Below, piece by piece: positions 10,301 to 22,300 of a DNA stretch of 64,000 nt. The notes beneath the pieces are model-generated. The model was not told the DNA's origin, did not search any database, and worked only from the letters and a program-made list of their open reading frames with translations. Origin of the DNA: Pomacea canaliculata (lineage: Eukaryota > Mollusca > Gastropoda > Architaenioglossa > Ampullariidae); the NCBI RefSeq assembly GCF_003073045.1, contig NC_037595.1:2480001-2544000 (forward strand), in the 5' to 3' direction. Both the position numbers and the translations under genes were made by a program. Numbering within the stretch: position 1 is the stretch's first letter; each line of letters opens with the position of its first letter.

Positions 10301-13300
10301 TATTCAATGTATAGTAATTTTGCCTTTTAGTGTAGTCATTAGTCATCTTTATTCAATCTTTCTGCTACAGATATATGCACATATTTAGCGCTTAGTTTAT
10401 AAATTGACGACAATTTTTAGAGTATCTTCCTTGGTGTTTGCAAAAAAAATGAATCAATAATATCAGTGTTTACTTAAACATGTTATGCATTTGGTGTAGA
10501 AAACCTTACTAGTGCTGTCATTGTTTCAAGATGTTATTAACAGCAGTTTTGTTTATTTCATCTGTTTGCCCCTTTATACAGAGCAAGGAAGAGTGAGATT
10601 CTTTGTGGAGCATGAGTTTGAGGTAAGATATTTTCTGTCATTATTGTGTCTGAACTGTGTGTGAAACTGCTGTATAATACCAAAGTAGATTGCATTGTGT
10701 TTGTATAAAGTAAATGGTATAATATAGTTATAATATACACATAGATGTATAAAACATTTACTGAGGAATTATTTGTAGTAGCTCTTGTTCATTTCATGAT
10801 GTGCCAATCAATCAGTGCAGAAAAGTTCCAACACTTTTTTGGGGGAAACCCATTTTATTAATTTCTGAATAAAATCTTTGAACTATATTTGCGCATTATA
10901 TAACTTTTGCAACAGCATGTTTTTACAAGCTGAACAGCAAAGATGAAAGTTGGAGCTAATAGACAGTTTTAAACTGAATTATGTAGGTTACTCTGACCTT
11001 AATGGGAGACAGTCCCACAATTCCCTGGCGGCTGCTGGATATTACATTCCAAGTAGAAGACCATGAGACTGGAGGTGGGTAGTGGTGCTATTTATTGTCA
11101 CTATCATCCATACAGTTTCTGCCATATAGCAAATCCTTTTACAGAGAGGCAAATAGTTAAAGACATGCATGAGAACGAGACACATGAAAGGTCATAAGAA
11201 AGCATGATGTCCACCATGTTGGGATGTGCACTTTTTTTTTGTTAGAAAAAGTAAAACATCAGTGAAGTGTGAGTATTAAAGATAAAATTCTGGTATAAAG
11301 GCTGTTAGTAGGTAGAGAAGACAAAGGGAGTTATGCAGAAATATTTTGTAATAGTACAAGTTGTATTAATTGGTGCTCATTCAGAAATGTTAAAAATTAG
11401 TATAAATATATTTTGCTAAGCATAAAAAGTGACTTGTAAACATATTTTGTTTTACCACAGATGGTAAATCCCTGGTTCATTCTATGCAGGTATGTTATTG
11501 TCACAGTTCAAAGGATTAAGTTGTACATGTTCGATATGTGCCAAATTTGTCTTTCTTACAGGAGGTATAAACTGTTATTTAGCCCTAATGGTTAGTGTTA
11601 CTTTCAGATACATCTTGTATTAAAATCTTCATCAGTAGGAAACAAAATTCAATGCATAATAATTGCACTGATACTCAGTTAATTTTCTAGTGTACTGTAG
11701 TTGTTATGTCTTTTTATTCTTCTTATTCTGCTAAATGTATAGAAAGATGATAGGAATTTATGCAACATTAGTTTAGCAGGTAAAGATGACATGTCACCTT
11801 TTATTCTTTCCTTAAACTCACAGAGCATATGTATTGCTTACCTGCTTATAATGACTTGTTTTTATGAAAGGTTCACTACATTCATCAGCTCGTTCAGTCA
11901 CGTCTCCTTGACACTGACAAACCTCTGCTGGACCTGTACCGGGTGTTACGTATCCTTATGTGCATGATACTCCAACACTATATAGATAATCTGTAGAAAT
12001 AAAATTCTGTCTTTCATGTTGTGTATTTTGGTAAATGTAAAAATATGAGAGTTACTTTATAGTGGTGAAAAGTTAAGAAAAAAAAGAAACCAGAGCAAAG
12101 AGGGACTCAAAATTTCTTGTTGGTCTTCAGAACAGTCCCTTTAAGACAATATTTTAACACTAGTCTCAGCAGTACTACTTATTTAAAATAGAATGCTTGT
12201 ATGCTGTATATGCATATTCATACATTTTAAATGGGAATACGGCACGTGTTGGCCCGCTTTGTGATATTAAGAATTAGTGGTTAAGCTGTGTCACATGTTT
12301 TAAAGATTGTTTTGAGACAAGTTTATATGGATGGACATGAGCATGGTCGCCTTTTCAGATAAATACCTGACCTTGACTGTTTAAGATTCCTTCTGTTTGT
12401 CCCTGCAGCTAGAAGTGTTACATTCACAGGTATGTTTCTATGGTTCCTACTGCTCAAGTGAATAAAGGGGATGCACAAATTTGTCAAATGCAGTGTGGTT
12501 GCTATCTGTACAATTGATAATTGACATTGCAAACTATATATATATGAAATGCTTTTATGTAATCAAAATTTTGACATGTCGGTATTATTGATAATTCTCT
12601 TAGTTACACAAGTTAATTGGTGCATTTAAAGTGTGATATTGGCAGAATATTTTAGTGATACTTGATACATGAAGCATGTCTTCTAAAAACACATCAGTAT
12701 GCTTGACATTTTAATTCTTTTATTTCTTGTTTAGTTTTGGAAAGTTTTAAGGATGTTTCATCTGATTTAACCAGCTGTCATGACCATATGGGATAATAGG
12801 CTACATTTGTTCTCTTACCTCTGAAAGTTGACTCCTTGACAGCTGGTGAAGGCAACTTAAGTCTCTACATTTATAGTTGGTGAAGGCAACTAAAGTCTTT
12901 ACATTTACAGTCGGTGAAGGCAACTAGCTCATGCTAAGCTCACTGAAAAGTTGACTCCATGTGGTTAGAGAGTAAATGTAACCTGTTGTCTTTTGTGGTC
13001 ATTACATTGGTAAATCTAAAAAATAGAAAGCATTATACAAAGCAGATTTCATTTTTCATATTAGTGTCCTAGTTTGAAATAGTGTTTTTCTTTCTAAGAC
13101 TCAACGATTGATGAGAGAACGTTTAGGAGACTGCATTTTCATTGACCAGTACATGCTCAGCAAGAATCTTGTCATCTCATATTGGAGGTATGCTTGAAAA
13201 CCACTTTAAGCTTTAATTAAATGAAAATTGTGTTAAACTCATGATGTTTTTTTCCCCACTAAAAGCCACTAAAAGGAAAATGGCTAATGACATCAGTGAA

Positions 13301-16300
13301 ACAGATTCAAAGATTAATGATATAGAAATATGATTTATAGAAAAATCTATGTGTGATTAATCTTCTTGTGTATTTTTTGATCAATAAAGTATTTTGGACT
13401 GTAATATGCTGCATATAAAATATGCATATATGTATCAGTAAAAATTGGGAAATGTTTGTTTTGATGAGTCCATTTCTATTTGTATATCAGCCTTTGGAGT
13501 TTAGTAGTAGTGTGTTTCATGAACTTAAGGACAGTTTATCAAATATTTGTTTCATAAGCTTACTGGTGCCTATTATATTTTGCAGAGATCATACACGCAA
13601 CAGGGAGAGATCATTGGAAACAACAGGTAAGTGTGTAAATATTTTGCTTTATTTATTTATCATATTTAAGTTTTGTTTACATTTTTGTTACCAAAATAAG
13701 AAGGCTGAACTATCTGCAGAGAACTTGTTACAGCTAAGTCAGTGGATCTCAAAGTTTTTCAAACCGTGGACCACTTTACTTAAGTAAAAACTATGGCGGA
13801 CCACCAAGGCCTAAGTAAAAAATATGGCGGACCACCAAGGCCTAAAAGTCAGTCTGTACTATGAATTTCAAATTTATATTGCTGCATTTTAATTCAAAAC
13901 TAAATGTCCTTTTTTGAAAGTAATATAGTAATAAGATGACATAAAACTATGCATACCTCGTTCTTTGTAATTAAAATGTTAATGCGAGGAATGCAGCACT
14001 TTAAACATCACTTTGCTGACATATGACGACTGTCAGCCGCGGACCACCTGACTTATGCCCACGGACCACTAGTGGTCCGCGGACCACACTTTGAGAACCA
14101 CTGAGCTAAGTGACTCGGGAAACAAAGATCAGTGGATGAATTAAATCTTAAAAATAATAATTTAGGAACAGATGATGGTTTAAAGTAATGGATTTTATTA
14201 GTGTAGTTGAGGCACTGTTGAAAAGCATATTCTATGTGCAAAGAAAATAACTATGTGCACGTGGGTATGCACATGTGTGTGTCTGTGTGCACTTGCATGC
14301 ATGCTTCCATTTTATTTTTAAATCTCTATATGCAGTATACAAACTGAGTGTACACGTATGTGAAGATGATGATGGCAAGCCACTTCAGGTGACTCATTTC
14401 CCAGCAATGTCTGCTGATGAGAGCCGGAAAATAGGCCTTGCAATCAAGGTGATAAGCTTTTATTATCTCTCTTTAGTGTTTGTGAAAATGATTTGTGTAA
14501 CAGTTATTTTTAATGTTAATGGGAAGTGGGTAGTTGGGAGTTGGGGGTGGGGGGATTTATGCTGAGCCAGCAACTTAGGCTATATCATAGCAAGGCAGCC
14601 ATAAACAAATGCCATATGCAGAGAAAGAACAGCGTGCCCAAGACGAGAGCTGAACCTAGAACAGCCAACCTTCATTGGACTGGTGACAGGCGGTAATCAT
14701 TGCGCCACCAGACTGCCCTTTATTGTTAATGGACACATTTATAAAAAGTTTGTTTTTGTTGTGAGAGGTAATGTGTTTGTATCTTTTTACCTACAAACAA
14801 GTATAAATGTGTGTAAGCATTGATATTCGGAAGTAAAAATGTTTTGTTTTTGTAATGTATGATTTCAGAGCGATCATTTATCGATTGAAAAACTTCTGAT
14901 GCAGACTATAGAAGTGAGGACCCACTCTAAGCTGAAGGTTACTATCCAAATTAATGCATTATGAAATCTTTATGTTCAAAAGATATTTGAGACAGTTATC
15001 AGCTGTGGCGGTGGTCTGGCTTTTCTTTGTACTGCACTAGATGACATGGATTATATGAAGATCACCCAACTAGCTACCTCAGTTTTAGCAATCAACTGGC
15101 GACTGACCAGAAATGACCAGTGAACCAGGAGAGTACAAAGCAGACAACTCACCCCCTGCCTGGCTAGCGAGTTCATCTCCCTGTTTTAACCACATTGGCT
15201 GTGTTTTTGCTACTTTGTTTGCTGTTTGCTGGTTTTTCAGTGACACAAAGAAGGCTTACGCTGCAACTCTGTATTAGCTTCACAGTAACTCAGTCTGGGA
15301 CAGCCCCCCATTCTGCAGCTAAGCTGGAACTGTGGTGTGTCTTAAAAATTTTTTCTGCTACAGCCACTCTATCATCCTATTATTTATTCTCCGTATAGCA
15401 TGTCATCTGGTAAAGCATGAATAAAAAATGCATTTTTGATGGTAAGATTTTTTTTTCTTTGAGTACTTACCAGATGACATGACAGTTAGCTCCCTCTCAC
15501 CCAACTCCATGGATCTTTTTCTCAGTTTGGGTGAAACATTGGAGAGGTAAACTTGCTAGCCAGGCAGGTAGAGATTGGGGGTGAGTTGAATTTGTTTTAT
15601 TCATTTCTGACCAGTCAGTAGTGGACAGCTGGAATAGTTATGGAGGTAGTTATTAGGATGATCTTGATTTAATCATGTCATCAGGTGAGTGCTTAAAGTA
15701 CATAAATTTTGCTACCAAAAAGGGTATTTCATGTGTGTGCATGCATGCACATTTGTGTGCATTTGTGTATGAAAATATGGATATGTGTAGTCCATGCACT
15801 TTGGGGGGATGAGGGGCAATAAAAACAAATGTCAGAGTTATGACATATCTTGTCAGAGGCTATAGTCATTGGGCTTGGGTTAGTGTTATGGATTCACATG
15901 TATTTATCAAGGCATTGCTTTCTCAGATTTATCAGTTTTTCAGGCGATTTAATTTTGCAGGACCTCTCAAGAGAGCTTCAGAGACTTGTGGATGGGAAAT
16001 GTAAGTAGTGACTAGATAGTGTTAATGCATGTGCATTTTTATGAACTGGATAAATATCATTTTGTTTTATTGTACTGTTGTTTAAAACATTTTGAGTGCA
16101 AAACATTCAATATGTTTTTCAGCATTTTAAAAGTATAGTAATGATGTTCATGTATTTATATGTTCTTTTTGCCTTCACAGTTTTTCTCTATTATTATTGA
16201 GACAGCACCATGCCAGTTGGATGCCTTAAGTTCCTTGTGACATCACAAATATAGTCATACTATTTTAGGAGATGTAATTGTTTGGGTGTGGGAAATACGT

Positions 16301-19300
16301 TGTTTTAAATTTCATTTGTTACCCTATCACAGCCTTGTGAATAGAGATATGTGTGGTAGGTGAGGTACGTGACATGCCAGTGGCTCTGCATGTTCCTGTT
16401 TTGACACCTTGCATGTCATCAGAAGTTCTTCGTGTTACCATCAATGTCCAAACAGGTGCCTACATGGTCTCTGTGCCCTCCTGTGGTAAGAAACTAGCTT
16501 TTTTCTGATATTTAATTACTTCCTTTAATTGCCTGATTTCCAGTCATTTAGATCTTCCTTCATTTTTTTTTTTTTATATATCTGACATTTTTATCTCCTT
16601 CAGTGTCAAGAAAGTTTAATTATTATAGTCATGTCATTATCTCTTGTCTTCAAATTTTATTATAACTAATGAATTTGCTAATTTGACCTTTTTTTTTTTT
16701 TTTTTTGTTAAGTCCGGTATTTTTGAGTGATTAGAATGTACTACAAGATTTCTTGAGGGGAATATTTTTAGGGTTTAAAATTTTCTACTCATAGACAAAA
16801 AGAAAAAAAAGCCAGTATAGAAAATTGCGATTTTATTGTTGTTTTTTTGACAGAAGACCAGTGTGTCACAGACATAGAAGAATGTCTTAATGGAGACAGG
16901 CGTGGCATGGATGGGTTAATCTCCCGGCTGAGGTAAGTGAGCACTTAGCACATTACATGAATTATCACGATGATAATGCAGTCTTATAAAATATTTTAAA
17001 CAATGACAGAAATTACATTTTTAGAGCCTTGTAAGTGAATGAAGTATAAAAAATTCCCTATTATTAACAAAAGGGAGAGTTTTTTTTTTTTTAGCTCTTA
17101 AAAGGAGAAAAGTCCTGGTATTAGTATGGTTGTGATCAAACATCAGCTATAAGTCCTGCCTTCCACTTGCAATTGAGTGGTGTTGGGGGTACAAGGAAAT
17201 AGTAATAGTGGCAGAATGAAAAGATGGCTAATTTCTGAAAAGATAGCTAATTTCTGATCTCCACAGGCATTAATAGAAGAATGCTGCTTTGCAAGGTATT
17301 GTGCAAGTAATCTTTTCAGTCTAGCTGAGTATGTGAACTTTTGTTGCCTACACTTGGGTGACATTATCTGCAGGGTCCAACTCAGCTTGCTACGCTGTGA
17401 GAAATCAGTACAGCTGATGCCTGCAGTATGCCAAAAGAGTTTACCTTTTGTCAACTTGAGCGGTCACCCTTTGGAGGGACTGGCTTCAACTAAACTGTTC
17501 ATCCGTGTGCCACGACAGCCAAATGTTTATGTGGTCAGTCAGAATCATGCACAGTGCTCTTATAGTATTTTAAAAAATTAAAGGTTGGTAGGATGGAGTT
17601 GGCAAAAGAGAATGTCAAAAGAACAGGATACCATACTAGTGAAAGACAAGCTTAAAAGGTCTCTGTTTTCTCATATTCAGCTGGTCTTCAATGTTCCTAT
17701 TTAAAATTTTTTAACTTCTTGCTGGGTTCATGATTGACTTGTTCTTTTCTCTAGTAACTCAATATACAAGGAAACTGTGTGGGTCTTAGGTGGTGGAGAT
17801 CATAGAGGAGGGGCGTGGCCATGTGAAGTACCGCTACTTCCTACTCCAGTCAGTGCCATGTACACTTGATGGAACAGAAGATGACATTGAGGATACTGGT
17901 GTTAAGTCTTTTCTTAAAGCAGGTCACATGATCCCAGTGGATATCTTCTCACAGACACATGGCCCATTCTGTCGACTTTATGGTATGAAAATAAGAGTCC
18001 ATCATATGATTTTATGAGATAAAGAAATTTTTTGACTGAATGCAGCCATAAATAGCAAACTTTTAGCAAAGGAAAGGAATACTTAATGTTAGTTACACTT
18101 GCATGTTAGTGGCAGTAAATGCACACATGCTTTTCAGATTACCAGGCAGGCCCAGCTGAAAGCTTCAGGTTTGTGTTTGCCAGTGATAGACTGCAGTGTC
18201 TGCTGAACATATGAAGCTGTGTTTACAGTGTGCTTCATTTTCATAGTTGTCTGATAGGGAAAAAGGTGGGAGATTTAATCTTGTGACAAAAAAGAATGAA
18301 GAAATTGACCATGCAGATAAGGAGATGAGTTGTATTGGGAATTTTAGCCTGTGATTAGTTAGTACCAGTCAAGGGTGGTGATGACAGTTCTGACAGACAT
18401 GCATCTGCTTTCCCCTGCATATAAATGCTGTTTGACTCTTTGGCATATTTAACATGGTGGTAATATATTTTTGCAGATGACATGCCACTTCAGATGGACA
18501 GTCTGTCAAGGAAAAGAAAGGTACTTGTTCATATAAAATACTGATCAACAGAATTGTTAGTGTGTTATAATGTTGATAAATGAAGGGGCAGTAATTTCAT
18601 TGGAAATAACATATCTAAGAGGATTTCATCCAATTTGCTTAAATGTGTGGGACAGATATATAATGTATCAATATCCACATTTCTGCAATATTACACAAGC
18701 ACCAGGTACAAAAATGCACTGTTTACATGCCATAAAACAGCCAGAAGTTTTGAGTTTAGTTCTTATAGCCTGTAAACTTTCTATTCTGACTCTGACTACT
18801 GTTTTTGGTCCAGGTCCTGAATACCTCTCTGAACTTATCCCCAGATGTACTCCTGCATAACTGCTCCATTCCTCTTCTGACCCCAGCATCTTAAAGTCCC
18901 ACTAAGACAAATCTTTGACAATCATTACGTCCAAACTTAAGACACATTTTTTTCATAAATTTTGGGAAAGTGCCGCTATAGAAATAGTCTTATTATTAGA
19001 GAAGTGTAAGTAGCCAGGTATTTTTACATTCTCTCTCATTTCCTGTACATTTTCAGATATTTCTTGGAGAAATGGATGAGACTGAAAACAAAAAAACAAA
19101 AGGATCTCCATACTTTGTGCAAGAACTGACATACCTCCTGGCACATGTGGAGGAAAAAATCCCATTCGTACAGATTGGAGAAGAGGTGAATATACCTGGA
19201 TTTTATTCACTATCTACGTTGCTGAGGCTCTTGTTATATGTTCCTTTTTATAAAGTGCAGACTAATCATTGACCTCTAAAGACTTTGTTTCCATCTGAGT

Positions 19301-22300
19301 GTATTAAATGGTTGTTTAAAACTAAAGTGCTGATCATATGTCATAAATCCATCATTTTAGTGGCATACTGAAACAAATTCACAGACTTTTTCTTTTAGTA
19401 ATTATCCTTGCTGTTGCAGCTGACACTTCAGGGCTTATCACACACAGGCATTTCCGTGGACAACGAGGGAACTTGTTTGTCCTTAGGGGTCTTGGGGTGA
19501 GTTGAGTTTTATCTGGGGTTTTTAATTTAGAAATAGTGTCGGGTTTTTTCCTTCAAAAATTCTGTTTTGATCTGATTTAATTGAGAGAATCTGAAAGAAA
19601 TTTCATTTCTATTTATGAGTAACCTCCTTGACACCCTTGCATATAGGGCATATCTGGGGTTTTTTTTCTTATGGCTTCCTTTCTGTGGCCAGATTTCCAG
19701 ATACTGGAGACACAAATGCTGGCAAGTTTCATGAGCAGCTACTTTCCTGCAAATTCCGCATACAATGTCGTGCCTCCAGAAACTGGATTGTAGAGGTATG
19801 CCTTGTAGCCTTTACATCGAGAAATTCTAGACTCCAACACTTTTTAACTGGTTGCTTCATATGATTCATAACTGATCAAAGCTGTCCTTGATTTTATGTT
19901 TGTCATTCTGTCATGTGAACTGTTTTTATTGTCTACCATTCATTCATGCTGTGTTTGCAGCACTTGCTTGTTACTGCTTTTGTCCTTTGCAGTTTGTTTT
20001 CGCACAAGGACCTTTGCCAACTACACACTTTAAAGAGTCAGGTAGAGATGTGTGAAGAATTTTGTATCTTTCGCATGATTGTAACCACTCCTGAGTAAAA
20101 TTTAAGAAAAGAGGAACGGAAAAGCAAGTGTGATTTTATGTGTAGATATTTTTTGTGCACCATAATGGAAATGTCCATATTTCATAACCAGAATTAGTCT
20201 TCAGAGACTTTAGTCATAAGAGGTGGAATATAATTTAGTGGTCTGCATTTCTGCCCTTTATTTTTCAATGAGTCAACAAGGTAATTAGATTCAAAATATA
20301 TGCAGTATTTTAAAAGGATTTTGTAGTCTCTGTGTTAACTTGCACAAAACTTCTGACTTCATTCCAGGGAGTTCTGTGAGGGTGTGCCTGCACTTTGATC
20401 TGAGTGGTGACAATATTCAGAAGACAGTGACAGAGCTTCTAGATGAGTGGCAGGCCATGCAGCATCTCTATTTTCTTGTTGTTGATTTTGCGGACACATA
20501 CAATGGTGTGATTATGCTTTCACGGTGGCAGTCCTTTTGATTAGTATATCATGCTTTGATAATTCATTGGTTTAAAAATATATGTGAGGTAGAAGGGTTC
20601 CCAGTCACTTAATCCCCAGACACTTAATCCCTGACACTTCATCCCCGACACTTCATCCCCTAGACTTTTAATCCCCAGACACTTCATCCCCAGACACTTA
20701 ATCCCTAAACTAAATCCTTAACTATAAAAATTATGAAGTCAGCGAAAAATTTAATTGAAATTCAAATTCAAATCATGCTATTAACTTCAACGTCATTTGA
20801 ACATCTACAACATTAGTTAAAGTTCATATAAGCTAGTAAATTTAATGTTCTTCAACAATATGATATGAAAATTGTTCTTGAGTGTCGGGGATGAAGTGTC
20901 GGGGATGAAGTGTCGGGGGATGAAGTGTCTGGGGATTAAAAGTCTAGGGGATGAAGTGTCGGGGATGAAGTGTCTGGGGATTAAGTGACTGGACACCAGG
21001 TAGAAGGTGTGTAGGGATGGAGTGGATAAAGTAGGTTTGGGGTTTGTTTTTGTGTATGTGTGTGTGTAGGTAATAAGCAGTAGCAGTCTAGAGGGGAGGG
21101 GAAAGGTATGTGCAGGCACGAGAGAGAAAGAGTGCCAGGGGAGGAAAATGTGTAAAATTACTGACAGCTATTTAACTATTGATATAACAGCAAATGCATA
21201 CCTCAAAAGCAATTTTTTTGCTGTTTCAGATGTACGTACCAATATGATGGCTATGGCCACCATCCAGTCATATGATTATCGCAAGTTAACTCTAACTTAT
21301 GGTCCTGGGAGATCACATTTTGTGAGTTATGTTTTTGTATGGCGTTATATGCTTAGTTTAGCTTTAAATTTCTGGTTTGTTATGAAAAGTTCATTTATTA
21401 ATTTACTCTGTCAGTGTAAGGAATTATCTATGCATCTAGAAAGTTCTAACAATCAGGGAAATTTCAGAAATTGAAAGCATAAAAACTATATCTGTTGCTT
21501 AATCGGACTCTCATTAGCACATATTAGTGCTCATTTTACAAGAAATTGACTGTGAACACCCAACGCCATTTAAGTCTGTGTGAATTCATGATTTTGAGTA
21601 ACCTTGCATGCCTTTGCCATATTAGTATCCAGCTGTAAAATGGCAAATTCAAAGAGAGATAAATGAGATCAATGATTCTAAATTTATACATAATTTATTT
21701 GTACATTAGCTGCACCATCAAGTAGATTTTCTTTTTTTTAATCTACATTTTCTCAAATAAGCTGGTCTGGTTTATAAGCTGCAAATATATCCAACTTGAA
21801 AGCTGCACTGTAATCATTTCATCTCACCATGGTGAGAGTGCGTTCTTCAGCAACTGATCTGAATGCTTCCCTTTTATGCGGCTTTGATTTTAAAATGTGA
21901 ACAGTTAACAAGCTCCACCTTTGTTTAAGCCACAGTGTTTAAAGCTGGGGAAAAAAGTTATGGCTTATAGTCCAAAATTTATGGTACAACCTTCACTACC
22001 TTTCTGCAAATCATCTAGTAAGCTAGAAATACATTCCAGGAGTGGGAGGTTTTACTTTGCATGCTGGTGTGTAGGTAACGGTGCAGTGGAAGACAGAGGC
22101 TCGTCAGTTTCAGCTGAGCCTAGGGACATTGCAGCAGTCTAGCACTGCAAACCCACATGTACCACTACTTGTCCAGCTGCAGGAGGAACTGAACACTTCT
22201 CGCTCATTGGCTCAGCTTGTACATGTAAGCACAAATGTAAAAGACTTGGGCAGAAAGCTTTGTATGCTTGCTGTGTGTGCAGTCCGACCTGGGTTGTGCG

